This document shows positions 7,212-14,219 of a stretch of 57,964 nt of DNA, piece after piece. Made by a program: the position numbers and the translations under genes. Source of the stretch: Nanobdellota archaeon (GTDB lineage Archaea; Nanobdellota; Nanobdellia; SCGC-AAA011-G17; ARS1403); NCBI GenBank assembly GCA_002687825.1, contig NZBI01000017.1, positions 1 through 57,964 on the forward strand, given 5' to 3'. The stretch's first letter is position 1. Each line of letters opens with the position of its first letter. The notes below the pieces were generated by a model, which did not search any database, had not been told where the DNA came from, and was given only the letters and a program-made list of their open reading frames with translations.

Positions 7212-8453
7212 ATGGTAAATATTGATTTATTGTTGTTATTAGTGTTTGCGATAGTTCTTGGAATCGTAATGTACTTTAATAGAGACAAAGTAAAATTAGA
7301 GAAAATTGCTTTTCCTTTGATTTATGTTTTAATGTATAAAACTAAAATTGGATTAGAATTAATGGATAAAATTGCTAAGAAATTTCCTAAATCTACAGCT
7401 GTTTTTGGTTTTTTAGGCATTGTATTTGGATATTTGTCTATGGCTTTGATTTTTATTGTGTTAACTGTTAAAGTTTTTGATTTCTTATTTAGGGGAGATC
7501 CTACACCAATTGCTCCATTATTACCTGGGATACAAACAGTTCCTGGAATTCCTGTTTTAAGTTTTTGGCATTGGATAATTTCTATCTTTATTTTGGCTGG
7601 AATTCATGAATTTAGTCATGGGTTATTAGCTAGGTTGCATGATATAAAATTAAAATCTAGTGGGTTTGCAGTTTTGAGTGTTATATTGCCCGTTGTTCCT
7701 GCTGCTTTTGTTGAACCAGATGAAGAACAATTGAATAAAAGAAGTACCAGACAACAACTAGAAGTGCTTGCTGCTGGAAGCTTTTCAAATTATGTAACTG
7801 CTGCTGTTTTCTTATTATTATTTATTTTTGTAGTTGCTCCTGTTTCTAGTATGACTGTTGAAAGTGAAGGAGTTTTAATTGCTGGAGTTCATGAAGGTTT
7901 TCCTGCTAATTTAAGTGGATTAAATGCTGGAGAGGAAGTTTTGAATGTTAATAATATTGTAATAGAAGATATTGAAGGGTTTTTAAAAACTTTAGAAGGT
8001 GTTAAGCCTGGAGATGATATTAATATTATAACAAATGTTTCTTCTTATTCTATAACTGCTGCTGCCAGACCTATAAGTGCTACTGATAAACTTCAATTTT
8101 GGAAAGAAGAGAGAGGTTACTTGGGAGTTGTTCCAACAATTGTTTCTTCTGGATATAAAGAGGGATTTGGAGCTGTTGGCGGAGTGTTAGCTTGGATTAA
8201 TTTATTATTTTATTGGATATTCACAATTAATTTGGCTGTTGGTATGTTTAATATGTTACCTTTAGGTCCAATTGATGGCGGTAGAATGTTTTATTTAGCT
8301 GCGTTATTTTTTGTAAAAAATGAAAGAAAGGCAAAAAAGATTTGGACAGTTGTTAGTGTGTTTTGTTTAGGTTTGATTGTTGCAGGACTCATGCCGTTCA
8401 TTTTAAAATTACTTGGATTTGTTTTTAGCCCTGTAATCAGATTAGTTTTTTAA
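7212..8453 (+). CDS. Site-2 protease family membrane metalloprotease
   Basis: A 413-aa polytopic membrane protein. The zinc motif HEFSH is at residues 132-136 in a membrane helix, and the second metal-binding segment LGPIDGGRMF lies near the C-terminus. A PDZ-like domain occupies roughly residues 210-290 (GVHEGFPANLSGLNAGEEVLNV). Such enzymes cut membrane-embedded substrates in regulated proteolysis. An AGAGGATG ribosome site precedes the ATG, and it follows eL40 by 12 nt, so it may be in the same operon. The substrate cannot be told from sequence. Confidence 0.92.
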   Translation: MVNIDLLLLLVFAIVLGIVMYFNRDKVKLEKIAFPLIYVLMYKTKIGLELMDKIAKKFPKSTAVFGFLGIVFGYLSMALIFIVLTVKVFDFLFRGDPTPIAPLLPGIQTVPGIPVLSFWHWIISIFILAGIHEFSHGLLARLHDIKLKSSGFAVLSVILPVVPAAFVEPDEEQLNKRSTRQQLEVLAAGSFSNYVTAAVFLLLFIFVVAPVSSMTVESEGVLIAGVHEGFPANLSGLNAGEEVLNVNNIVIEDIEGFLKTLEGVKPGDDINIITNVSSYSITAAARPISATDKLQFWKEERGYLGVVPTIVSSGYKEGFGAVGGVLAWINLLFYWIFTINLAVGMFNMLPLGPIDGGRMFYLAALFFVKNERKAKKIWTVVSVFCLGLIVAGLMPFILKLLGFVFSPVIRLVF

Positions 8454-8454
8454 C

Positions 8455-8616
8455 CTATTCGTCTTCCTCCATATAACCTTCCATGAATAGAGCATCTTCT
8501 GCTTCCATTTCATCATCATCAACTGCTTTTTCTAATTTCTTTTTTGAGCCGTAGGCGGGGTCTAAATCTTCGTCTAATAATTCTTCATCGTCTAAAATGT
8601 CGTCTATTTTAATCAC
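8455..8616 (-). CDS. Small acidic protein (53 aa), leaderless GTG start
   Basis: The GTG start at 8616 is supported by a TATA box (TTTTTATATATAAA, about 8641-8652) 25 nt upstream. The product is very acidic (DDILDDEELLDED, DDDEMEAED) with a central SKKKLEKAV. Its C-terminus EMEAEDALFMEGY aligns with the tail of the tiny protein at 10674-10775 (EIEGLDEAFMQGF), and both share SKK and an acidic middle, so they look like one small family. The function is unknown. It is transcribed divergently from the AbrB/PhoU regulator. Confidence 0.7.
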   Translation of the reverse strand: MIKIDDILDDEELLDEDLDPAYGSKKKLEKAVDDDEMEAEDALFMEGYMEEDE

Positions 8617-8658
8617 CTCTTTGGGTTTGTGAGAAATCTTTATATATAAAAACTTGTT

Positions 8659-8675
8659 CTATATACAGTATATAG
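8659..8675. promoter_or_regulatory. Palindrome upstream of the PhoU-like regulator
   Basis: CTATATAC A GTATATAG is a perfect inverted repeat with 8-bp arms, 10 bp before the regulator's ATG (8686) and just downstream of the AT-rich TATA region 8638-8652. The location suits an operator for the encoded DNA-binding protein or another repressor. AT-rich palindromes also arise by chance, so this is tentative. Confidence 0.45.
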
Positions 8676-8685
8676 TGGGGTGTTT

Positions 8686-9627
8686 ATGGAATTTCGAAAA
8701 CTTATAAAGTTTGGAAACTCTTCTTACATTATTAGTGTGCCAGGAAGTTGGTTGAAGAGAAATCAATTAAGTAAAGGGGATGTGGTTTGTTTAGAGGAAG
8801 AAGGGAATTCTAAACTAATCGTATATTCTAAACTAGAAAAAGAAAAAAAAGAGAAGAAAATTCTAATAGATACAAGTGGTAAAAATCTTGATGTTATTAT
8901 TGAAGAAATATATAGAGCATATACGGATGGGGTAGATATTCTTAGTTTAACTGGAAATAATATTATAGGATTGTCTGAGGGAATAAGGAGAACGATAAAT
9001 AATTTTGTTGCTGTGGAAATAATTGAACAGACAAGTGATAAGATTGTTGCTAAAAATTTTTTGAATGTCGATGACGTTAAAGTTAAAGATGTTATTAGGA
9101 GAATTGATATTATTTTAAGGAGTATGTTGAGAGATTCTATTGGATGTGTTGGTACTAATAGTTGTAGTGCGGTTGTGCAGAGAGATGTTGATGTTAATAG
9201 ACTTTGTTTTATGTTGGAGAGGATATTAAAAAATGCAATGAACAATCCAGAAATATCTAGAAAAGTTGAATTGAGTGGAATTAGGTTATTACATACTTGG
9301 TATATAGTTATGAATTTAGAGAGCATTGGAGATGAAGTTAAAAGAATTGCTAGGTTTTTAGATGCTATTGATTTTAATAAAAAACAGAAAGAGGAGTTAT
9401 GTAATTTGTATATAGATATAGAGAAATCTTATTTGGATGTTATGAAGGCTTATTATAAAAGTGATAAGAAATTGGCTTTCGATGTTAATTTTAGAAAAGA
9501 TGAATTGCATGAAAGATGTAATAAATTTGTGGAAAATAGTGAACTTGCTTTAGTTGGTGGTATGATGGAAAAGATGAAAGCTATGGTGTCTTGGATTAAG
9601 ACAATTTCTTTAGTTGCTTATGAGTGA
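8686..9627 (+). CDS. phoU: AbrB/SpoVT-PhoU phosphate uptake regulator
   Basis: About 313 aa from the ATG at 8686 (MEFRKLIKFGNSSYIISVP). Residues 1 to about 45 form a SpoVT/AbrB-type DNA-binding domain (swapped-hairpin fold). From about 110 onward come two three-helix PhoU repeats with acidic metal-binding stretches (for example WYIVMNLESIGDEVKRIARF). Archaeal proteins of this layout are thought to couple phosphate status to transcription. No phosphate transporter gene is nearby. The palindrome at 8659-8675 could be its own operator. Confidence 0.88.
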   Translation: MEFRKLIKFGNSSYIISVPGSWLKRNQLSKGDVVCLEEEGNSKLIVYSKLEKEKKEKKILIDTSGKNLDVIIEEIYRAYTDGVDILSLTGNNIIGLSEGIRRTINNFVAVEIIEQTSDKIVAKNFLNVDDVKVKDVIRRIDIILRSMLRDSIGCVGTNSCSAVVQRDVDVNRLCFMLERILKNAMNNPEISRKVELSGIRLLHTWYIVMNLESIGDEVKRIARFLDAIDFNKKQKEELCNLYIDIEKSYLDVMKAYYKSDKKLAFDVNFRKDELHERCNKFVENSELALVGGMMEKMKAMVSWIKTISLVAYE

Positions 9628-10227
9628 TTAGATTTCAATTATTTTTCCTTTTCCTGGGTTTAAAATTATAGTTTCTTTTATTTTATCTATTTTGTTTTCG
9701 TTTTCATGTAAATGCCCACAGATACTTAAAATTGGTTTTGTTAAATTTATGAATTTTCTTATAGAATTATTTCCATGGTGATCTTTAGTTGTTTCTAGGT
9801 AATCTAATTTTGTTTTATAAGGTGGGGCGTGTGTTACTAGAATCACTTTCGAATCTTTTTTTATTTCTTTTTTGAAACTTTTTGCTAAGTGTTCAAATTC
9901 TTTATCTTCTTTTACGAATCCTTCTTCCCCATAACCCATGAATAAATATTTTCCTAGCTGATAAATTCCTTTATGAATTGAAATTGCGAATTTTGTTTTT
10001 TTGCAAGCGTTTTTTACTTGGTCTCCTGTTTCATGGTTTCCTGGGATAATTAATAATCTAGTTTTTGCTTTTTTGAATTCCAATAATAATTTTTTAAAAT
10101 TAGTTCCAAAATTAGATAAATCTCCTGCACAAATTAAAATATCTGGATTTTCTTCTTTAGCATCTTTGATAATTTTCTTAATTGCTTTTTTATTATCATG
10201 TAGATCTGTAAAAGCTAATATCTTCAT
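9628..10227 (-). CDS. Calcineurin-like metallophosphoesterase
   Basis: A 199-aa protein with all the metal-ligand blocks of the family: TDLHDN (residues 7-12), GDLSNF (near 35), IPGNHET (near 60), THAPPYK (near 135) and GHLHEN (near 170). These bind two metal ions and hydrolyse phosphoesters; the substrate is unknown. The protein is the compact single-domain YfcE/Mre11-like type without extra domains. It converges with the PhoU gene with no gap between the stops. Confidence 0.9.
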   Translation of the reverse strand: MKILAFTDLHDNKKAIKKIIKDAKEENPDILICAGDLSNFGTNFKKLLLEFKKAKTRLLIIPGNHETGDQVKNACKKTKFAISIHKGIYQLGKYLFMGYGEEGFVKEDKEFEHLAKSFKKEIKKDSKVILVTHAPPYKTKLDYLETTKDHHGNNSIRKFINLTKPILSICGHLHENENKIDKIKETIILNPGKGKIIEI

Positions 10228-10264
10228 AGATAGAAGTTAGATTAGTTGGTTTAAATGTTTTTCT

Positions 10265-10360
10265 TCATGCTTTTATGATTATATACGCTATGTAACTAAT
10301 AAGTATTATTACAACTATTATTTCCCAATTGTGTTTCGTCCAATTTTTTATTTTATTCAT
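10265..10360 (-). CDS. Tiny membrane protein (31 aa), sixth gene of the tiny-protein operon
   Basis: The product has a basic tryptophan-rich start (MNKIKNWTKHNWE) followed by a single membrane helix (IIVVIILISYIAYIII). It begins 14 nt after the stop of the gene at 10375-10461. No strong ribosome site is visible, so it is less certain than the others. No family is recognised. Confidence 0.45.
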   Translation of the reverse strand: MNKIKNWTKHNWEIIVVIILISYIAYIIIKA

Positions 10361-10374
10361 TGCAATGGATTGAA

Positions 10375-10461
10375 TTACCACCAATTGAAAATTCTTCCCA
10401 CAATAGCTAGGATAAATAGGAAGAGCATTACGTCCGCTAAACTTATCTCTCTCTTTTTCAT
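10375..10461 (-). CDS. Tiny membrane protein (28 aa), fifth gene of the tiny-protein operon
   Basis: The ATG overlaps the previous gene's stop (ATGA), and an AGAGGTG ribosome site lies 5 nt upstream, which strongly supports translation. It has a charged start (MKKREIS), one membrane helix (ADVMLFLFILAIVGRIF) and ends in NWW. No family is recognised. The tight coupling to the 67-aa membrane protein suggests they act together. Confidence 0.58.
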   Translation of the reverse strand: MKKREISLADVMLFLFILAIVGRIFNWW

Positions 10462-10661
10462 TTGAACACCTCTTCTTTGTAACTAACTATGTAAATTAAT
10501 ATAATAGAGAAAGATATCAAAGTTAATAAAACTACCCCATTATTTTCTTCTATATAGTCAAAAAGTTGTATGATGTTATTTACAAATAAGACTGCTATTC
10601 CTATAGACAAAATTATTGAATATACAAATGGATTTTTCTTGAATGATTCTAAAAATGTCAT
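10458..10661 (-). CDS. Small two-helix membrane protein (67 aa), fourth gene of the tiny-protein operon
   Basis: Two predicted membrane helices (about residues 13-33 and 43-60), separated by a short acidic loop (DYIEENNG) and followed by a basic tail (SYKEEVFK). The ATG lies 12 nt after the previous stop. It overlaps the next gene by 4 nt. No homologous family is recognised. Small two-helix proteins in such operons are sometimes holin- or toxin-like, but nothing here proves that. Confidence 0.62.
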   Translation of the reverse strand: MTFLESFKKNPFVYSIILSIGIAVLFVNNIIQLFDYIEENNGVVLLTLISFSIILIYIVSYKEEVFK

Positions 10662-10673
10662 GGAAAATGAAAA

Positions 10674-10775
10674 TCAAGAGGCTTGGAAAAACCCTTGCAT
10701 AAAAGCCTCGTCTAAACCCTCTATTTCATCATTTTCTAATGCTTGATCAACCGATTTTTTTGAATAAATGTTCAT
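10674..10775 (-). CDS. Tiny acidic protein (33 aa), third gene of the tiny-protein operon
   Basis: A GAGAGGTG ribosome site stands 6 nt before the ATG. The sequence MNIYSKKSVDQALEND then EIEGLDEAFMQGF aligns with the C-terminal half of the 53-aa protein at 8455-8616: both have SKK, an acidic helix, and an (A/L)FM(Q/E)G(F/Y) end. I infer a small conserved family. The role is unknown. Confidence 0.62.
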   Translation of the reverse strand: MNIYSKKSVDQALENDEIEGLDEAFMQGFFQAS

Positions 10776-10779
10776 TTTT

Positions 10780-10854
10780 TCACCTCTCTTTTGGTAAGTT
10801 TTGTATCTGACGACTGAATAATTGCTCTATTGTTTCATGATCGAGGGCTACCAT
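10780..10854 (-). CDS. Tiny protein (24 aa), second gene of the tiny-protein operon
   Basis: The ATG follows an excellent AGGGAGGG ribosome site and overlaps the end of the first gene by 7 nt. The product MVALDHETIEQLFSRQIQNL plus four residues is a single amphipathic helix. Coupled translation and the strong ribosome site are the main support. No family is recognised. Confidence 0.5.
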   Translation of the reverse strand: MVALDHETIEQLFSRQIQNLPKER

Positions 10855-10988
10855 TTTTTACCCTCCCTTTGCCAATGATTATTTACGGCTTGTTTTGTTG
10901 TTAATGTCATGAACATCAAGTTCTCGATTTTAGAAATTCGATCCTTGTATTCTGACCAATTTAAATAACGTTTTTTTTTGAAAAACAT
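10848..10988 (-). CDS. Small basic protein (46 aa), first gene of the tiny-protein operon
   Basis: The ATG is preceded by GGAGGTGG at ideal spacing. A TATA-like CTTTTAAAG (11025-11033) sits 37 nt upstream, and behind that is the shared 22-bp element (11039-11060). The protein starts with a basic run (MFFKKKRYLNW) and continues as a helix (SEYKDRISKIENLMFM). No family is recognised. It leads an operon of six very small genes (46, 24, 33, 67, 28 and 31 aa) with overlapping or nearly touching ends. Confidence 0.6.
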   Translation of the reverse strand: MFFKKKRYLNWSEYKDRISKIENLMFMTLTTKQAVNNHWQREGKKW

Positions 10989-11038
10989 TAACACCACCTC
11001 CATAACTATTATTCAATTTGGGGGCTTTAAAAGGGCCA

Positions 11039-11060
11039 CGGGGGTATGGCGAGTATGTCG
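11039..11060 (-). promoter_or_regulatory. Shared 22-bp upstream element, copy 2 (before the tiny-protein operon)
   Basis: On the plus strand this reads CGGGGGTATGGC followed by GAGTATGTCG. It lies 5-6 nt upstream of the TATA-like box at 11025-11033 that drives the minus-strand tiny-protein operon. Orientation and spacing match copies 1, 3, 4 and 5. It also lies just beyond the 3' end of orc1/cdc6. Confidence 0.7.
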
Positions 11061-11093
11061 TTTGAATGTAAAATATATTTTAGAGTATATGCT

Positions 11094-12143
11094 TTAGAAT
11101 TCGTTTAAGGGTTTTATTTTAAAAGAACGGCCTTGAATGTTCTCTATTTCATCTACTTTGATTAATTTCGACTTTTCTAGACTTTTTATCTTCCTTTGGA
11201 AAGTTCTTTCTGATTTAAAGCCGTTATTCTTTTTATAAATTTCATATAATTCTGGTGTTAGTTTATTTGGGTTTGTTTTAACTAGATCTAAGATTAATTT
11301 TTCATCTTCATCTAATTCTACTGGTTTTTGGAAATTACTTATTTTAGAAATTGCTTTGTCTACATGTTCAGAATCTATGGTTTTTGAAGAAAGAGATTCT
11401 GCTATCTCTGCGGATTCTCTTAGTAAGAATAAACCTGCTCTTAAATCTTTAGAATTAAATGTTGAGGAAGCTATTTTTTCTAAATCTTCTGAAGAAATTG
11501 TATTTGTGTGAAAAGCGTAATTAATTCTTTGTTTTAATATTTCTTTTGTTTCTTCTAAAGTATAAGGTTTGAATTCTATTTGGTCAGGCATTAATCTGGA
11601 TCTTATTCTTTGGTCTAATCCAAATAACCAGTCTTGTTCGTTAGTTATTAGAATTATAGTTTTTCTATATAAATTTTCAATTAGGTTATATAGTATGTCT
11701 AGTTCTTGGATTTTATCTATTTCATCAAAGATTAAAACTGAGGAAGTTCTATTTAATTTTTCAACTACGATGGAAATTAATTCATCTGTTCTTTTGTTTT
11801 GTGTGAATTTATAATCTAGGGCTTTGCAGAATTCTAAAATTATTTGATATGTTGAGTTTTTTTTCCAGCAATTAATGTAAACTGGGACTATGTCATCTGT
11901 TTCTTCTTCTAATTCTTTTAAAACATTTTTAGTCGCTAAAGTTTTTCCTATGCCTGGAAGACCGTGAATGATTAAATTTTTACCATTTCTTTTTTGAAAT
12001 AAAGGTTTTATACAAGTTGCAACATATTGATTTTCAGATTCTCTAAATGGAATTATTTTAGGAGTGAACTCTGGATCTAGAGCTACTTCATTTTTGAATA
12101 ACGATTCTGAATCTTTTAGAATATCTTTGAATAAATCTGACAT
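11094..12143 (-). CDS. cdc6: Replication initiator Orc1/Cdc6
   Basis: A 349-aa AAA+ ATPase that marks and melts replication origins. Walker A GLPGIGKT is at residues 61-68, Walker B LIFDEIDK at 137-144, sensor-1 region IILITNEQDW near 163-172, and sensor-2-type arginines lie within DLRAGLFLLR. The last ~80 residues are a winged helix (LTPELYEIYKKNNG through RTFQRKIKSLEKSKLI). Size and order are standard. Archaeal orc genes often sit beside an origin, but I see no recognisable origin-recognition boxes or AT-rich unwinding repeat nearby. Confidence 0.93.
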   Translation of the reverse strand: MSDLFKDILKDSESLFKNEVALDPEFTPKIIPFRESENQYVATCIKPLFQKRNGKNLIIHGLPGIGKTLATKNVLKELEEETDDIVPVYINCWKKNSTYQIILEFCKALDYKFTQNKRTDELISIVVEKLNRTSSVLIFDEIDKIQELDILYNLIENLYRKTIILITNEQDWLFGLDQRIRSRLMPDQIEFKPYTLEETKEILKQRINYAFHTNTISSEDLEKIASSTFNSKDLRAGLFLLRESAEIAESLSSKTIDSEHVDKAISKISNFQKPVELDEDEKLILDLVKTNPNKLTPELYEIYKKNNGFKSERTFQRKIKSLEKSKLIKVDEIENIQGRSFKIKPLNEF

Positions 12144-12178
12144 GTTAAAATAAAATATTTGAAAGGATATAAATTTTA

Positions 12179-12535
12179 TTATACTTCTCCAACACCTTCT
12201 TTATTTACAGCAACTAAATTAATCCCTAAACCTAGTTTTAATAATGCGGATAGTAAAGCCATGTGTTCTTTTCCTGAACCAGAAACTATATTTAACGAGA
12301 CTTCTAAGTCCTTTATTAATTCTTTTAGTTTTGTTTGAATATCATTTTGTAATTCTTTAATATTTTGATTTGGATCTATAACAACTAACTCTGTTCTATC
12401 GTTTTTTGTAAAGTTTTCTTTTCCGAATTCATTTGTAACTAAGATTATTTTTTCAAAACTTTCGTCTTTTAATAATTGGGAAACATGGCCCCAAGTTCCT
12501 TTTCCAGTTGATAAACATGCAATTAAAGTTGTCAT
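12179..12535 (-). CDS. Small Rossmann-like protein, possibly CARF-related
   Basis: A 118-aa alpha/beta protein. It begins with a hydrophobic strand and glycine loop (TLIACLSTGKGTWGHVSQLL), has a middle strand (EKIILVTNEFG), and ends with SLNIVSGSGKEHMALLSALL then GLGINLVAV. The late glycine loop followed by a helix resembles the position of the (T/S)GGTK.M motif in CARF domains, which bind cyclic oligoadenylates in CRISPR signalling. There is no effector or helix-turn-helix domain and no CRISPR array in the window, so this could be another Rossmann family. It lies directly upstream of orc1/cdc6. Confidence 0.4.
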   Translation of the reverse strand: MTTLIACLSTGKGTWGHVSQLLKDESFEKIILVTNEFGKENFTKNDRTELVVIDPNQNIKELQNDIQTKLKELIKDLEVSLNIVSGSGKEHMALLSALLKLGLGINLVAVNKEGVGEV

Positions 12536-12629
12536 AAAATAATTTTATTTTAAATAATTTATAAAGATTTATGAGTTTGAAAACATTTTCTAGGAAAAGC
12601 TTAAATAAATTTGTTAATTCTTAATTTTT

Positions 12630-12794
12630 GTGGAAAAAGATATTATTAGAATAATGAAAGGATTTGAGAAAGAGTTTTTAGGGGAAAATAGAGACTTATA
12701 TTCTAGTGATAGGATGGAATTTTTAAAACAGAGAGAAGAGTTTGTTGACAAAAAATTAGAGGAGATGAAAAAAGAGGATGGAAGTGAAGAGTAA
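12630..12794 (+). CDS. Small charged helical protein (54 aa)
   Basis: A GTG start at 12630 lies about 22 nt after a TATA box (CTTAAATAAAT near 12599-12609), which suggests a leaderless mRNA. The protein is almost entirely helical and charged (RIMKGFEKEFLGEN, MEFLKQREEFVDKKLEEMKK). Its last 17 nt overlap the start of the next gene. No family is recognised; the overlap suggests a partner of the downstream winged-helix protein. Confidence 0.6.
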   Translation: MEKDIIRIMKGFEKEFLGENRDLYSSDRMEFLKQREEFVDKKLEEMKKEDGSEE

Positions 12795-13242
12795 TGTTTC
12801 AAAAAGTATTCCTTTAGCGGAAATAACTTTGAGAAAATATGAAAGGCCATATGATATGGATAAAAGGGAGTTAGTAAAAAAGTTATGTTTGAGTGTTGGA
12901 CTATTACAACCAGGAGATTCTAGAGATGTTATTGTTGATGTTTTTTGTGTTCTTTTAGATAATGAAGAAATTGATGGAAATTCTGTTCCGGATAAGGTTA
13001 TAGAGTGTAGGAAGGAGAATAATTTGGATTTAAAGGGTATTGCTGGAAGTAATGTTAGAAGACAATTAAAAAGATTAAAGGATTTGTTTTTAATTGAGAA
13101 AAGTGGCAATATTTATAGGATTACAGAGAATGAAAAATTGCTAAATTTGTTTGAAGAGAAGATTGAGAGGTTCTATTTGAAGAGTATTGTTTCTAGAGTA
13201 AAGGAGTATTTTGAACATTTAGACAACCTTAAAAAGGGTTAA
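12778..13242 (+). CDS. Winged-helix-like protein of unknown function
   Basis: A 154-aa protein. The N-terminal segment PLAEITLRKYERPYDMDKRE is followed by helices and a winged-helix-like stretch (VRRQLKRLKDLFLIEKSGNIYRIT, about residues 90-120), suggesting DNA binding. The last 30 residues form a helix (FYLKSIVSRVKEYFEHLDNL). It overlaps the 54-aa gene by 17 nt. The precise family was not recognised; a transcription regulator is the most likely role. Confidence 0.6.
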   Translation: MEVKSNVSKSIPLAEITLRKYERPYDMDKRELVKKLCLSVGLLQPGDSRDVIVDVFCVLLDNEEIDGNSVPDKVIECRKENNLDLKGIAGSNVRRQLKRLKDLFLIEKSGNIYRITENEKLLNLFEEKIERFYLKSIVSRVKEYFEHLDNLKKG

Positions 13243-13257
13243 ATCTACTTTTATGGT

Positions 13258-13782
13258 ATGATGTATGAACCAAGAGAAGATACCCAATTACTAGGTAAAT
13301 ATGTAAAGAAATTCGCTAGAGATAAGGTCTTAGAGATAGGTTGTGGTAGCGGGGCTCTTATGAAAATAGCTTTAGATAACACTTCTAGAGTAGAGGGTGT
13401 TGATATAGACAGAGAAGCTGTTGATTTTTGTAGAGAGCAGAAATTAGATGTTAAAAGAGGAGACTTATTTAATGATATTTTTAGAAAATTTGATATTATA
13501 ATCTTTAATCCTCCTTATTTACCTCAAGATCCTAAATTAAGCTTTGAGGATAATAGAGACTTATTTGGTGGTAAAAAGGGTTGGGAAACTATTGAAAGAT
13601 TCTTTAGTGAAGTTAATTGTTTTTTAGAAGAAAAAGGTAGTATTTTGTTATTATTTAGTAGCTTAACTGATAAGAAAAAAGTTGATTCTATAATTAAGAA
13701 AAATAAGTTTAATTTTGAAGAATTAGAAGCGCAAAAAATTAGTTCTAAAGAGACACTTTATGTTTATAGGTGTTATAGATAG
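13258..13782 (+). CDS. HemK/PrmC-type N5-glutamine methyltransferase
   Basis: A 174-aa SAM-dependent methyltransferase. Motif I VLEIGCGSG (residues 24-32), the acidic SAM-binding EGVDIDREAV (46-55) and the catalytic NPPY (84-87) are intact. The short form without an N-terminal domain matches archaeal/eukaryotic HemK2/Mtq2, which methylates the GGQ glutamine of release factor 1. It starts 15 nt after the winged-helix gene. The substrate is inferred from the family. Confidence 0.87.
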   Translation: MMYEPREDTQLLGKYVKKFARDKVLEIGCGSGALMKIALDNTSRVEGVDIDREAVDFCREQKLDVKRGDLFNDIFRKFDIIIFNPPYLPQDPKLSFEDNRDLFGGKKGWETIERFFSEVNCFLEEKGSILLLFSSLTDKKKVDSIIKKNKFNFEELEAQKISSKETLYVYRCYR

Positions 13783-13814
13783 GTTTAAAAAGCATAAATT
13801 TCCTAATTTGTAAA

Positions 13815-14144
13815 ATGGATGCGTTACAAGAAGTTCCTGGAAGTACAGCAATCTTTAATGGTTGGACAGGTGGGGTTATAAGAAGAGAAGGAAAGCATTT
13901 CGTAACAGCTAGTATTGGCCTTATTTTAGAGGAATCAGAAGATGGAATGAGAAGAGAATTTGGAAGGCAAGATCTTGAAGTAGAAATAAGTTCTGAAGAA
14001 GCTCTTCGATATGAAACTGTTGATGGGGATAATAAGTTTGAGAGTATAGATAGAAAAACATATAGGGCAATGGTTGAATCTTACCCTGGTGAAAATTCTG
14101 AATTTTTCTTGGCTTGGTATTCTGGAAATCCTGATTTAAATTAA
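13815..14144 (+). CDS. Hypothetical protein (109 aa)
   Basis: The product is soluble, acidic and beta-rich (STAIFNGWTGGVIRREGKHFV, FFLAWYSGN) with no signal peptide or membrane segment. Codon use matches its neighbours. An upstream AT-rich stretch (AGGTTTAAAAAGC, 13782-13794) could serve as a TATA box with the ATG about 22 nt on. No family is recognised. Confidence 0.6.
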   Translation: MDALQEVPGSTAIFNGWTGGVIRREGKHFVTASIGLILEESEDGMRREFGRQDLEVEISSEEALRYETVDGDNKFESIDRKTYRAMVESYPGENSEFFLAWYSGNPDLN

Positions 14145-14219
14145 ACTATAGATAATTTTATAAACGCTTATTTTAACAAAATATTATTCCGTTATACTAC
14201 ATAAAGTAGGAGGAGTTAA

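Noticed and set aside
11039-11060. Element near orc1/cdc6 as an origin recognition box
   Set aside because: It lacks the dyad and spacing of known origin boxes, appears at four other promoters away from orc1/cdc6, and has fixed spacing to TATA boxes.
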